Both the position numbers and the translations under genes were made by a program. From Arthrobacter sp. MYb23 (GTDB lineage Bacteria > Actinomycetota > Actinomycetes > Actinomycetales > Micrococcaceae), in assembly GCF_002979775.1 (NCBI RefSeq), contig NZ_PCPR01000010.1, positions 1 to 64,000 on the forward strand: DNA of 64,000 bases, written 5' to 3'. Under the pieces are notes generated by a model that saw nothing but the letters and a program-made list of their open reading frames with translations, searched no databases and had not been told where the DNA came from. This document shows, one piece after another, positions 16,751 to 25,518 of this stretch. How positions within the stretch are numbered: position 1 is the first letter of the stretch; each line of letters starts with the position of its first letter.

Positions 16751-17998
16751 TCATTCTGCCCCAGCGGGCTGTGTGGAGCGAACCAGACGCGCCCCGGCAA
16801 GCTCGTTGAGGCCCCGGCGCCGATCCATCCACCAGACGGCAAGGGCGAGGAGCGCGAAGACTGCACCCAGCACGCTGGCACCGGTCCAGCCCCAGGCATC
16901 GAAGACCGGTGCAACGGCCGCTGCTCCCACGGCACTTCCCACCGAGTAGAACACCATGTAGCTGCCGATGATGCTGCTGGCCGACTCCTCAGCGCCCGCC
17001 ACGATCATGGTCTGACTGCTCACGTGGACGGCCTGCACCGCGGCGTCGAGCACCACGATGCCGGCGATGAACCAGAGCAGCGACCAGTTTCCCAGGGACA
17101 AAGCGAGCCATGAGCCCAGGAGCGCCGCCAAACTTATGCCGGTGACCTGTTGTCCCCATCCACGGTCCGCCGCAGCACCAGCCTTGGACGCAGCCAAGAT
17201 GCCCACCAGGCCGGCCAGCCCGAAGAGCCCGATCACTCCCGGCGGAAGGTTCCACGCGGGACCGCTGAGCAGAAGCGACATGCCGCTCCACAGCACCCCG
17301 AAGGACGCGAACAGCAACATGGTGATGAGGGCACGAGTCCGGAAGACGGGGTTGCGCCGCGTCAGGATTGCCACCGACGAAACGGCCCGCCAATAGTTCG
17401 CCCGCCCTCTTACGGCATGATCCCGGGGAAGGGCGCGGAGGACCGTCAGCGACAAAATCACGGCAGCCACTGCAGCGAAAACATACACCGACCTCCACCC
17501 CCACAGCTCGGTCATACCACCCGCCACGGTCCGCGCAAGGATAAGGCCACTCACGACGCCGGCAGTGACGGTACCGATGTTTCCGCCCCTTTGGTCCGGG
17601 GTACTGGATGCGGCCGTGTACGCCACGATGGTCTGCACCACGGATGACGCCAACCCCAGAACTGCGAAAGCAAGCAGCAAGGTTGCCTGGGACGAGGCAA
17701 GGGTCACGGCACCTGCACCCACGGCACTGGCCGCCACCTGGATGCTGATGAGAATCCGGCGGTCCACCAGGTCTCCCAGTGGCACCAGGAGGACCAGTCC
17801 GAGGAGGTATCCGGCTTGGGATGACGCCACAATCCAGCCGATGCTGGCCACGGAGATACCCAAGCCGGCCCCCATGCGTTCCAGAAGAGGCTGCCCGTAG
17901 TAGATGTTGGACACCATGAACCCAGCTACGACGGCGAGCAGCAGCAGAAGGGCACGGCTCATTCCATGAGTGGATGTGGTGATGTGGTCATTGCTCAT
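16751..17998 (-). CDS. MFS transporter, DHA1-type efflux
   Basis: 415 aa from the ATG at 17998, which has CGGAGG nine bases upstream; the longer in-frame start at 18037 lies inside the putative operator. Twelve hydrophobic segments with the MFS loop motif GDLVDRR after the second span. Best matched in style to AraJ/YnfM-like drug or metabolite exporters. It is divergent from an HxlR-family regulator with a pair of identical dyads between them, so expression is probably controlled by that regulator. Confidence 0.85.
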   Translation of the reverse strand: MSNDHITTSTHGMSRALLLLLAVVAGFMVSNIYYGQPLLERMGAGLGISVASIGWIVASSQAGYLLGLVLLVPLGDLVDRRILISIQVAASAVGAGAVTLASSQATLLLAFAVLGLASSVVQTIVAYTAASSTPDQRGGNIGTVTAGVVSGLILARTVAGGMTELWGWRSVYVFAAVAAVILSLTVLRALPRDHAVRGRANYWRAVSSVAILTRRNPVFRTRALITMLLFASFGVLWSGMSLLLSGPAWNLPPGVIGLFGLAGLVGILAASKAGAAADRGWGQQVTGISLAALLGSWLALSLGNWSLLWFIAGIVVLDAAVQAVHVSSQTMIVAGAEESASSIIGSYMVFYSVGSAVGAAAVAPVFDAWGWTGASVLGAVFALLALAVWWMDRRRGLNELAGARLVRSTQPAGAE

Positions 17999-18018
17999 GG
18001 CGAGGGCCTCCGGAATTT

Positions 18019-18035
18019 GGTTTCGATATGCAACC
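18019..18035. promoter_or_regulatory. Operator-like dyad 1 (HxlR/MFS)
   Basis: GGTTTCGATATGCAACC, a dyad with GGTT/AACC ends. An almost identical site with the same 17-base length begins 37 bases further on. It lies in the MFS leader, just upstream of its ribosome site. Confidence 0.6.
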
Positions 18036-18055
18036 ATTTGAGCCTATGGCAGAAT

Positions 18056-18072
18056 GGTTTCATGTTGCAACC
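18056..18072. promoter_or_regulatory. Operator-like dyad 2 (HxlR/MFS)
   Basis: GGTTTCATGTTGCAACC, matching site 1 except for the centre. It overlaps the start codon of the HxlR-family gene at 18062, which suggests autorepression. Confidence 0.6.
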
Positions 18073-18523
18073 AAGCGGAGTCGAGTGGACCGATCCCGAA
18101 TGCCCCGTGGCCAGGGCAGCCGATCTGGTGGGCGACAAATGGATTCTGCTAATCATTCGCGACTCACTGGACGGGAAACGTCGCTTCTCGGAATTCGAGA
18201 GGTCATTGGGAGTGGCGAAGAACATCCTCTCGGACCGCCTTCGCCTCCTCGTGGACCGGGGGATCCTGATCAGAATCCCCAATGACCGCGGCACTCGGAG
18301 CGAATACGAGCTCACCAACGCGGGGCGCGAGCTCTTCACACTGATCCTCAGCCTCCGGCAATGGGGCGAACGCAACGCCTTCAGCGCCAACGAAGGTCAC
18401 TCCACCCTCGTGGACCCCGCGACAGGTAAGCCGGTCCCCCAACTGCGCCCGCTCCGCGAAAACGGTGCGGAGCTCGCGCCGGAACAGACACAGCTGGTCA
18501 AGGTTGGCGAATCCCTTTCGTAG
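18062..18523 (+). CDS. HxlR-family transcriptional regulator
   Basis: 153 aa from the ATG at 18062. A winged helix of the HxlR (DUF24) class: CPVARAADLVGDKW, then FSEFERSLGVAKNILSDRL as recognition segment and a wing ending near YELTNAGREL. An N-terminal cysteine, Cys14, occupies the place where thiol-sensing relatives (HypR, YodB) carry their redox-active cysteine. It is divergent from an MFS exporter and its start codon lies inside one of two repeated dyads, so it probably represses both genes and releases on an electrophile or oxidant signal (inference). Confidence 0.85.
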   Translation: MLQPSGVEWTDPECPVARAADLVGDKWILLIIRDSLDGKRRFSEFERSLGVAKNILSDRLRLLVDRGILIRIPNDRGTRSEYELTNAGRELFTLILSLRQWGERNAFSANEGHSTLVDPATGKPVPQLRPLRENGAELAPEQTQLVKVGESLS

Positions 18524-18601
18524 AGCCAACAAGGGATCCCCCAAGCCCAAACTGCTAAGGTTACTCACCAATACTGAGGCCGCCACGGATAGGGGACGAG
18601 A

Positions 18602-19456
18602 GTGACGACTGAAGGAAAAGCCGAAGGTAAAACTGCCGGAAAAGGTACGCCCGAGCAGGGCGTCACCGGCGAAGTGAGCCAGGACCGGTTCGTCGCCGGC
18701 CAGGACCTGACGCGCTGGAAATCGCCGGTTGGCCGAGTGCTGGCCGGAGGCGCTGAGAAAGTCACCTCCCTGCTCGGCCCGTACGCAGCCCTGATCATCA
18801 CTCTGGTTGTGGGACTTGCCATCGCCTTATCGCTGGCCCTGGTGTTCGGCGAGGTCTACGAGTCCGTGACAGAGGCGGACGGCGTTGCCGGGCTTGACGA
18901 TCCCGTGCTGGCGGCAGCCAAGTCAGTGCGCTCCCCCGCCTTGGACATGGCCACCACGGCGTACACAAATATTGGTGGCACAGTTGGAATGCCCATCATC
19001 GCCGTGGGCATCATGATCTTCCTCGCCACGCGGCGGAGGTCATGGACTCCTGTGATCCTGATGCTCTCAGCCGGATTGGGATCCCTGATCATCACCATCC
19101 TGGGCAAGCCGATTTTCGGCCGCAGCCGCCCGGACATGGCCGACGCCATTCCGCCCTACGAACACTCGGCATCGTTCCCCAGCGGCCATTCGCTCAACTC
19201 GATAGTGATCGCGGGAATCGTCGCTTACCTGATCATCCTCAGGCTCAAGACCACCAAGGCGAGGGTCATCACGGTGGTGGTGGCGGCAGCATTCGCCTTC
19301 ACCATGGGCCTGAGCCGGGTTTATCTGGGCCACCACTGGCTGACGGACGTCCTGGCAGCCTGGGCCATCGGCATCGCCTGGCTGGCGCTGGTCATCACGG
19401 CGCATCGCCTGTACCTGACGGTGAGAACACGGCGTCACGGCGCGATAATCTCTTGA
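18602..19456 (+). CDS. PAP2-family membrane phosphatase
   Basis: 284 aa from a GTG. A charged N-terminus is followed by about five membrane spans. The three phosphatase motifs are intact: KPIFGRSRPD (near residue 170), SFPSGHS (near 192) and SRVYLGHHWLTD (near 238). Enzymes of this class remove phosphate from lipid phosphates such as phosphatidate or undecaprenyl diphosphate on the outer face. No functional link with its neighbours is apparent. Confidence 0.88.
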   Translation: MTTEGKAEGKTAGKGTPEQGVTGEVSQDRFVAGQDLTRWKSPVGRVLAGGAEKVTSLLGPYAALIITLVVGLAIALSLALVFGEVYESVTEADGVAGLDDPVLAAAKSVRSPALDMATTAYTNIGGTVGMPIIAVGIMIFLATRRRSWTPVILMLSAGLGSLIITILGKPIFGRSRPDMADAIPPYEHSASFPSGHSLNSIVIAGIVAYLIILRLKTTKARVITVVVAAAFAFTMGLSRVYLGHHWLTDVLAAWAIGIAWLALVITAHRLYLTVRTRRHGAIIS

Positions 19457-19482
19457 CACCAGCCCGCTCACTCGGCTTAACT
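19453..19482 (+). promoter_or_regulatory. Candidate promoter for uraD-uraH
   Basis: An exact TTGACA at 19453-19458 is followed after 18 bases by TTAACT (a weak -10). It overlaps the end of the PAP2 gene and lies about 130 bases before the uraD start. Only the -35 is convincing. Confidence 0.3.
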
Positions 19483-19609
19483 GAATTACGTATGCTGAAA
19501 TAACAGTTCCATGATGCGGAAGCTTGAAGCACGGGCTTCCTCCTGCACCAGCAGGGGTTCCGCATAGCCCACACCATGGATGCCAGCATTTTGCATGAGG
19601 ATGACAAGC

Positions 19610-20119
19610 ATGGAGCTTGCAGTATTCAACAGTGTTGATCGGGACGAGGCCATCAGGACTCTCACCCCTTGCCTGGACATCAGCCGCTGGGTTGAGACCA
19701 TCGTGGACGCGCGCCCCTACGCCAGCGTCGACGAACTGCTGGGGCAAGCCCAGCGTGCCGCCGAGCCGTTCACTGCGGCAGAGGTGGAGTCCGCCATGGC
19801 GCACCACCCCCGGATCGGCGAACGACCCAAGGCCCAAACCACCGAGGCGGCCATGTCGCGTTCGGAGCAGGCAGGAGTGGACCCCGGCGACAACCACACA
19901 ACAGCCGCACTCGCCGAGGGAAACCGGGCATACGAGGAAAAGTTCGGCAGGGTCTTCCTGATTCGCGCTGCCGGTCGCAGCGCCGAGGAAATCCTCAGTA
20001 CCCTGCAGGAACGCATCACCCACACCCCCGAAGAAGAAGACACGATCGTGGCTGGCCAGCTGCGGGAGATCGCACTGCTGCGCCTCTCCGGACTGATCAG
20101 CGAAGGAGTCAACGCATGA
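19610..20119 (+). CDS. uraD: OHCU decarboxylase
   Basis: 169 aa from the ATG at 19610, preceded by GAGGATG; upstream in-frame ATGs at 19580 and 19595 lack a ribosome site. It decarboxylates 2-oxo-4-hydroxy-4-carboxy-5-ureidoimidazoline to S-allantoin, the last step after uricase. The catalytic segment HHPRIGERP is at residues of about 64-72. The gene overlaps uraH by 4 bases (ATGA), the usual pairing. Uricase itself is not in the window. Confidence 0.92.
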   Translation: MELAVFNSVDRDEAIRTLTPCLDISRWVETIVDARPYASVDELLGQAQRAAEPFTAAEVESAMAHHPRIGERPKAQTTEAAMSRSEQAGVDPGDNHTTAALAEGNRAYEEKFGRVFLIRAAGRSAEEILSTLQERITHTPEEEDTIVAGQLREIALLRLSGLISEGVNA

Positions 20120-20457
20120 GCGTTTCACAGGTAACAACCCACATCCTGGATACCGGTTCCGGCCGCCCGGCGGCGGGTGTCGCCGTCGTACTTTACGTCC
20201 GCGAAGGCGAGGACTGGACGCTGGTGGCGAAGGGTGAGACCGACGCCGACGGCCGCATCAAGACGCTCGGTCCGGAACGCATTCCTGGTGGCGCCTACCG
20301 GCTGAATTTCGCCACCGGCGCCTACTACGAGGGCCTCGGAACCGAAACGTTCTTCCCGGAAGTGGACCTGAACTTCACAGTTTCCGACGCCGGCGAGCAC
20401 TACCACGTGCCCCTGCTGCTGAGCCCGTTCGCGTTCTCCACGTACCGCGGCAGCTAA
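20116..20457 (+). CDS. uraH: 5-hydroxyisourate hydrolase
   Basis: 113 aa, transthyretin-related protein. It hydrolyses 5-hydroxyisourate to OHCU, immediately before UraD. The N-terminal VTTHILDTGSGRPA with the active-site His and the exact C-terminal tetrapeptide YRGS separate it from true transthyretins. It is coupled to uraD by an ATGA overlap. A very long hairpin follows directly after the stop. Confidence 0.95.
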   Translation: MSVSQVTTHILDTGSGRPAAGVAVVLYVREGEDWTLVAKGETDADGRIKTLGPERIPGGAYRLNFATGAYYEGLGTETFFPEVDLNFTVSDAGEHYHVPLLLSPFAFSTYRGS

Positions 20458-20466
20458 CTCCAGGAC

Positions 20467-20523
20467 TTTGTGTACAGATAATGCCCTTAAGGTGACTCCT
20501 TAGGGGCATTATCTGTACACAAA
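20467..20523. terminator. 26-bp near-perfect hairpin after uraH
   Basis: Arms 20467-20492 and 20498-20523 pair over 26 positions with one G-T wobble and a 5-base loop. The ends are TTTGTGTACAG and CTGTACACAAA. It probably acts as a two-way terminator between uraH and the next gene, though no long T-tract follows. Its length and AT-rich ends are unlike neighbouring DNA, so it might also be a remnant of a mobile element. Confidence 0.75.
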
Positions 20524-20546
20524 CGCGGAACGGTACGCTTGAAGGC

Positions 20547-20879
20547 ATGGCTTCAGAGGACACCACCCCCAACTCCGCCCGCCGCGAGATCACGGTTCGC
20601 CGGGCACCCAAGTTTGTACCCTTCATGATTTTGGGAGCCGTGGTTGGTGCAATCGTGGCCGCAATCATCGCCTACGGCCGCCAAGCCGATCCCGCCTTTG
20701 ATGCCGGCACCGTTTTCGGCTTCTTCCTGATCGTCTGCGCTGGCGGCGGCGTCATACTCTTCTCGATTCTCGCCCTGATCCTGGACCGCATCAGCGTCAA
20801 GCGCACCCAGCGCGCCATGGTTGAGCCCGTTCCGGATTCGGTTCCGGACGAAGGACCAGAGCACGACGACGTCCGCTAA
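20547..20879 (+). CDS. Small two-span membrane protein upstream of purF
   Basis: 110 aa. Basic N-terminus, two membrane spans (about residues 29-49 and 58-84), then a short acidic tail. No recognised domain. Genes of this kind occur just before purF in related actinobacteria as far as I recall; the role is unknown. A CCTC-TTCG-GAGG hairpin follows its stop near 20897-20908. Confidence 0.65.
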   Translation: MASEDTTPNSARREITVRRAPKFVPFMILGAVVGAIVAAIIAYGRQADPAFDAGTVFGFFLIVCAGGGVILFSILALILDRISVKRTQRAMVEPVPDSVPDEGPEHDDVR

Positions 20880-21015
20880 GTCGGGCGCCCGACCCGCCTC
20901 TTCGGAGGCCCGGCAGATGTGAGACACACCGCATTTTCGCGGGAACACGCCAGTTCACGGGGTCACATAGCCTGCGGGGGAACGTACCACGCCTACATCA
21001 TGAGACAATCGACCA

Positions 21016-22647
21016 GTGGCACGTGGCGACGGAAAACTTTCTCATGATCTTCTCCCCGGCGAAAAAGGCCCTCAGGACGCTTGTGGCGTCTTTGGGGTTT
21101 GGGCTCCCGGTGAAGAAGTAGCAAAACTCACCTATTACGGGCTGTATGCGCTGCAGCACCGCGGACAAGAATCGGCTGGTATAGCTACCAGTGACGGCAA
21201 GCGCATCAATGTCTATAAGGACATGGGCCTTGTGTCCCAGGTCTTCGATGAGACAACCCTGAACACCCTTACCGGGCACTTGGCCGTTGGCCACTGCCGG
21301 TATTCCACCACCGGTGCAAGCCACTGGGCCAACGCGCAGCCAACACTGGGTGCAACAGCAACCGGCACGGTCGCTTTGGCCCACAACGGCAACCTGACCA
21401 ATACCGCTGAACTCCGGGAAATGATCCTTGAGCGCAACGATGGCCAGCTGACCGGTGAGATGAAGCAGGGCAACACCTCGGACACCGCCCTGGTGACCGC
21501 TCTCCTTGAGGGTGAAGAAGGCAAGACTCTGGAGCAGACCGCCCTGGAGCTGCTGCCCAAGATCAAGGGTGGCTTCTGCTTCGTCTTCATGGATGAAGGA
21601 ACCCTCTACGCAGCCCGCGATACGTACGGCATCCGTCCGCTGTGTCTGGGCCGTCTGGAGCGCGGCTGGGTTGTCGCTTCCGAACAGGCTGGCTTGGCCA
21701 CCGTTGGCGCGAGCTTCATTCGCGAAATCGAGCCGGGCGAGTTCATCGCCATTGACGAGGATGGCGTCCGTTCGCAGCGCTTCGCCGAGGCAACCCCCGC
21801 CGGCTGTGTCTTCGAATATGTCTACCTCGCCCGCCCGGACGCAGCCATTGCCGGCCGCTCCGTGTACGAGGCCCGCGTGGAGATGGGCCGCCAGTTGGCC
21901 CGCGAAAACACGCACGAGGCAGACCTCGTCATTCCCGTTCCCGAGTCCGGCACACCCGCGGCCGTTGGCTATGCGGAGCAGTCCGGCATCCCGTTCGCCC
22001 ATGGCTTCGTCAAGAACGCCTACGTGGGACGCACGTTCATCCAGCCCTCGCAGACCCTGCGCCAGCTGGGTATCAGGCTCAAGCTCAACGCCCTGGAATC
22101 TGTGATCCGTGGCAAGCGCATTGTTGTGGTGGATGACTCGATCGTCCGCGGCAACACGCAGCGTGCCATCGTCCGGATGCTCCGCGAAGCCGGTGCCGCC
22201 GCAGTGCACGTCAAGATTTCCTCTCCCCCGGTTCAGTGGCCTTGCTTCTACGGCATCGACTTCGCCTCCCGCGCGGAACTGATTGCCAACGGTGCCACCA
22301 TCGAGGAAATCTCCACGGCAATCGGTGCGGACTCGCTGGCTTACATCTCTGAAGACGGCATGATCGGCGCCACCCAGCAACCGCGCGAACGCCTCTGCAC
22401 CGCATGCTTCACCGGCCAGTACCCCATCGAGCTGCCGCACGCGGATAAGTTGGGCAAGAACCTGCTGGAGCGCACCGACCTCGGCGGCCTTGAACCGGCC
22501 GCTCAGGCCGAGTCTGTGGATGATTCCGAGGACCCTGCCGACAAGCCGGGGGCCACGGGGTGCGATCCCGGACCTGACGCCGAATTCGAAAACCTCCTTA
22601 CCGACGCTGATCGTTTGACCGACGCCGACAAGAAAGAGTCTGTATGA
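21016..22647 (+). CDS. purF: Amidophosphoribosyltransferase
   Basis: 543 aa from a GTG. It commits PRPP to purine synthesis by transferring ammonia from glutamine. A 22-residue propeptide precedes the nucleophile Cys23 (QDACGVFG), as in the Bacillus-type enzyme that is cleaved and carries an Fe-S cluster; cluster cysteines are visible in RLCTACFTGQYP. The PRPP motif VVVDDSIVRGNT lies near residue 372. The acidic C-terminal tail is longer than usual. The last 4 bases overlap purM. Confidence 0.97.
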   Translation: MARGDGKLSHDLLPGEKGPQDACGVFGVWAPGEEVAKLTYYGLYALQHRGQESAGIATSDGKRINVYKDMGLVSQVFDETTLNTLTGHLAVGHCRYSTTGASHWANAQPTLGATATGTVALAHNGNLTNTAELREMILERNDGQLTGEMKQGNTSDTALVTALLEGEEGKTLEQTALELLPKIKGGFCFVFMDEGTLYAARDTYGIRPLCLGRLERGWVVASEQAGLATVGASFIREIEPGEFIAIDEDGVRSQRFAEATPAGCVFEYVYLARPDAAIAGRSVYEARVEMGRQLARENTHEADLVIPVPESGTPAAVGYAEQSGIPFAHGFVKNAYVGRTFIQPSQTLRQLGIRLKLNALESVIRGKRIVVVDDSIVRGNTQRAIVRMLREAGAAAVHVKISSPPVQWPCFYGIDFASRAELIANGATIEEISTAIGADSLAYISEDGMIGATQQPRERLCTACFTGQYPIELPHADKLGKNLLERTDLGGLEPAAQAESVDDSEDPADKPGATGCDPGPDAEFENLLTDADRLTDADKKESV

Positions 22648-23792
22648 GCTCCGCACCATCCGCCGCTGAGAATAACTCCGGTATCACCTACGCCTCCGCG
22701 GGTGTCGACGTCGAAGCGGGAGACCGCGCAGTCGAACTCATGAAGGGCGCCATTAAGGCGACTCACAACTCGTCGGTGATTGGCGGCGTCGGCGGTTTCG
22801 CTGGCCTGTACGACGTCTCACAGCTGCTCACCTACAAGAAGCCGTTGCTGGCAACGTCCACTGACGGTGTTGGTACCAAGGTTGCCATTGCGCAGGCCAT
22901 GGACATTCACGACACCATTGGTTTTGACCTTGTGGGCATGGTGGTGGACGACATCGTGGTGGTGGGTGCCGAGCCCCTCTACATGACCGACTACATCGCC
23001 TGCGGCAAGGTTGTCCCGGAGCGCATCGCTGACATCGTCCGCGGTATCGCTGCTGCCTGCTCCGTTGCCGGCACCGCCCTGGTGGGTGGCGAAACCGCTG
23101 AGCACCCGGGCCTCCTGGGTGAGCACGAATACGATGTTGCAGGTGCCGCTACCGGCATCGTCGAGGCCGACGCCTTGCTCGGCCCGGACCGTGTCCGCGC
23201 CGGCGACGTCGTGATCGGCATGGCATCCTCTGGCCTGCACTCCAATGGCTACTCCTTGGTCCGCCGCGTGATCAACCACGCCGGTTGGGCCCTGGACCGC
23301 CAGGTCTCCGAACTCGGACGCACCCTGGGCGAAGAACTCCTCGAGCCCACCCGCGTTTACGCAGCCGACTGCCTTGACCTGGCCCGCACCTTCCCGGTGC
23401 ACTCGGCCAACGCGGTTCACGGCTTCAGCCACGTCACCGGTGGTGGCCTGGCAGCCAACCTGGCACGCGTCCTCCCGCAGGGCCTGGTGGCCACGGTTGA
23501 CCGCAACACCTGGGAACTGCCGGCCATCTTCAAGCTGGTCTCCGAGCTGGGCAACGTCCCGCTGGCCGACCTGGAGCGCACGCTGAACCTCGGCGTGGGC
23601 ATGGTTGCCATCGTTTCCGCTGAAGCTGCCGACGCCGCAGTGGCCCGCCTCAACGACCGCGGCCTGCCGTCCTGGGTCATGGGTACCGTATCTGCTGACA
23701 GCGACTCGATCGACAAGACCGGCCCGGACTACGTCCAGGGCGCCAAGGGCGTCGACGGCGGCGCTGTCCGCTTGGTGAACGCCTACGCCTAA
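22644..23792 (+). CDS. purM: Phosphoribosylformylglycinamidine cyclo-ligase
   Basis: 382 aa, about 30 residues longer than E. coli PurM at the N-terminus. It closes the imidazole ring to give AIR in the fifth step of purine synthesis, using ATP. Typical segments: SYASAGVD-like TYASAGVDVEAGD, STDGVGTKVAIA, DIVVVGAEPLYMTDYIACGK and VGGETAEHPG. It is coupled to purF by an ATGA overlap and closed by a strong terminator. Confidence 0.97.
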   Translation: MSSAPSAAENNSGITYASAGVDVEAGDRAVELMKGAIKATHNSSVIGGVGGFAGLYDVSQLLTYKKPLLATSTDGVGTKVAIAQAMDIHDTIGFDLVGMVVDDIVVVGAEPLYMTDYIACGKVVPERIADIVRGIAAACSVAGTALVGGETAEHPGLLGEHEYDVAGAATGIVEADALLGPDRVRAGDVVIGMASSGLHSNGYSLVRRVINHAGWALDRQVSELGRTLGEELLEPTRVYAADCLDLARTFPVHSANAVHGFSHVTGGGLAANLARVLPQGLVATVDRNTWELPAIFKLVSELGNVPLADLERTLNLGVGMVAIVSAEAADAAVARLNDRGLPSWVMGTVSADSDSIDKTGPDYVQGAKGVDGGAVRLVNAYA

Positions 23793-23811
23793 GCGGTTTA
23801 TCGCCTCATAG

Positions 23812-23850
23812 GAGCGGCCGGGCAGTCACAAACTGCCCGGCCGCTCTTTT
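23812..23850 (+). terminator. Rho-independent terminator of purF-purM
   Basis: A perfect 15-bp stem (GAGCGGCCGGGCAGT and its complement), a CACAA loop and TTTT. It lies 20 bases after the purM stop. Confidence 0.92.
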
Positions 23851-23861
23851 GCGTCTCCCCT

Positions 23862-23929
23862 ACCCATCTAAGTCGCAGATCAAGTCGTTCTCAGCGCTCA
23901 GAACGACCTGATCTGCGACTCAGTTGGGT
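23862..23929. repeat. 66-bp palindromic intergenic element, copy 2
   Basis: Outer arms ACCCATCTAAGTCGCAG and, inverted, CTGCGACTCAGTTGGGT. The central hairpin is built on GTCGTTCT / AGAACGAC around CAGCGCTC. It ends two bases before the minus-strand stop codon of the VOC gene at 23932. Same family as 942-1007. Confidence 0.85.
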
Positions 23930-23931
23930 TC

Positions 23932-24702
23932 CTAGACCTGGATCAGGCTCAAGACGCCACCCTGCGGATCCTGGATGGTAGCGAGGGACCCCGTTTCGGG
24001 CTTGTCCTCCGGTTCCACCAGAAGCTCTCCTCCCGCTGCCACTGCTGCTTCCACGGCTTTGCGCAGATCCGCTACACCGAAGTAAATCTGCCAGCCGACA
24101 TCGTCGCCTTCATCGGCAGGGACAATGCCGGCCACCTCGTCACCATTGACCATCAGCGTGCTGTAGCTGCCGCCGTCGTCCTGGGGATATTCGGTGACCT
24201 CATGCCCGAACAACTGCTGGAAGAACCCGACGGCGGCCTGTGGCTCAGGCGTCAACAGTTCAGCCCACGCCAATGCTCCGGGCTCGTTGAACAAGTGACT
24301 ACCCGTGTGAGTTCCGGCCTGCCACACGCCGGTGGTTCCACCGCCCGGAGGTTCAATGAACGCCAGGACACCCGTGTCCGCCACGGCCTCAGGGCCAAAC
24401 TGGAGCTTCCCGCCCGCATGGACCGCATCCTCAGCGATCTCGTCTGTATCTGTGGCAGAGATGTAGATGTTCCACTGCCCCTGCGTTCCTGCGGCCTCCT
24501 GCAGGGAATTCTGCGGGGCAATGACGGCCACCAGCTGATCCTTGATGAACGCCTGCGCATAGCTGCGGCCGTCCGGCGTGGGCAGGTCCTTGAAGGTCCA
24601 GCCGAACACCTGGCCATAGAAGGCTTTGGCGGCCTCGACGTCCCTCGTCTGGAGGTCAGCCCAGCACGGCTCACCACTGGCGTAATGCTTGCGTGAAGTC
24701 AT
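23932..24702 (-). CDS. VOC (glyoxalase-fold) protein, second of a pair
   Basis: 256 aa with two glyoxalase/bleomycin-resistance modules (residues of about 10-125 and 135-255). Start PCWADLQTRDVEAAKAFY matches the layout of the mycobacterial 27/30-kDa antigen Cfp30B (Rv0577). Such proteins bind small ligands or metals; an enzymatic reaction is not known for this subgroup. It overlaps the upstream paralogue by 4 bases, so the pair arose by duplication and is co-translated. Confidence 0.82.
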   Translation of the reverse strand: MTSRKHYASGEPCWADLQTRDVEAAKAFYGQVFGWTFKDLPTPDGRSYAQAFIKDQLVAVIAPQNSLQEAAGTQGQWNIYISATDTDEIAEDAVHAGGKLQFGPEAVADTGVLAFIEPPGGGTTGVWQAGTHTGSHLFNEPGALAWAELLTPEPQAAVGFFQQLFGHEVTEYPQDDGGSYSTLMVNGDEVAGIVPADEGDDVGWQIYFGVADLRKAVEAAVAAGGELLVEPEDKPETGSLATIQDPQGGVLSLIQV

Positions 24703-25481
24703 GCTGCCAAGCCTGTCATGATGCTGAACGCAGCGCCTGCCGGGTCCATCAGAACTGCCATCCGTCCAACTCCCGGTACGTCGAAAGCCGGAGCAATCAC
24801 GTGGCTCCCCAATTCAACGGCCTGCACCACCGTGGCGTCGATATCCACCACGTTGAAGTACGTCATCCAGAACGGCGACAGCCCTTCAATGGGCAACGTG
24901 AGCGCACCCGCAATTCGTCTTCCATTCACCAGCAGGCTCGTGTACTCCTGCAGGTCACCGGCCGGCTCGGTTTCGCTGCTGCACCCAGTCACAGCTTCAT
25001 AGAAGGCTACGGCTTTGGGGACGTCATTTGTCTGCAGTTCATTCCAAATCATGGTTCCCGGCTCGTTCACCAGACCCGAACCGGGATGGTTGCCGGCTTC
25101 CCAGAAACCAATCTGAGCACCGGTGGGATCTGTGGCGAAGAACATACGTCCACTGCCATTGGGGACCGAGTCGGGAGGAAAGAGAAGGGTCCCACCCGCA
25201 GCTTCCACCCGCCGGGCGGCCTCGTCGGCAGAGTCCACCGCTAGATAGTTGGCCCAATAGGAGGGCATTCCCGCTGGAGCATCGGGCTGCTGCTGCATCA
25301 TCCCGGCCACGTAGCGTCCCTGGAGTTTGGCCATGTAATAGGTCATGCCATTCCCGGCGTCCATGGCGTCCAGCTCCCATCCGAAGAGGTCGCTGTAAAA
25401 CTTCTTGGAAACATCAATGTCGGTGGAAGACAGGTCCACCCAACATGGTGTTCCCTGCTGATAACTCTCGACCTCCGGCAT
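24699..25481 (-). CDS. VOC (glyoxalase-fold) protein, Cfp30B-like
   Basis: 260 aa, paralogue of the following gene: GTPCWVDLSSTDIDVSKKFY at the start of module one and IWNELQTNDVPKAVAFYEAV at the start of module two. Closest in pattern to Rv0577/Cfp30B of mycobacteria. It is the first gene of a two-gene operon. A bidirectional hairpin lies just upstream and separates it from DUF3073. Confidence 0.82.
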   Translation of the reverse strand: MPEVESYQQGTPCWVDLSSTDIDVSKKFYSDLFGWELDAMDAGNGMTYYMAKLQGRYVAGMMQQQPDAPAGMPSYWANYLAVDSADEAARRVEAAGGTLLFPPDSVPNGSGRMFFATDPTGAQIGFWEAGNHPGSGLVNEPGTMIWNELQTNDVPKAVAFYEAVTGCSSETEPAGDLQEYTSLLVNGRRIAGALTLPIEGLSPFWMTYFNVVDIDATVVQAVELGSHVIAPAFDVPGVGRMAVLMDPAGAAFSIMTGLAA

Positions 25482-25518
25482 GGATTACCCTTTCGATGCG
25501 CTCGACCTCCAGCCTACG

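Noticed and set aside
18037..18037. Upstream start for the MFS gene
   Set aside because: It lies within the operator dyad and has no ribosome site; the ATG at 17998 has CGGAGG.
20998..22659. 553-codon frame antisense to purF
   Set aside because: purF is fully conserved on the plus strand; the antisense frame is a codon-bias shadow.
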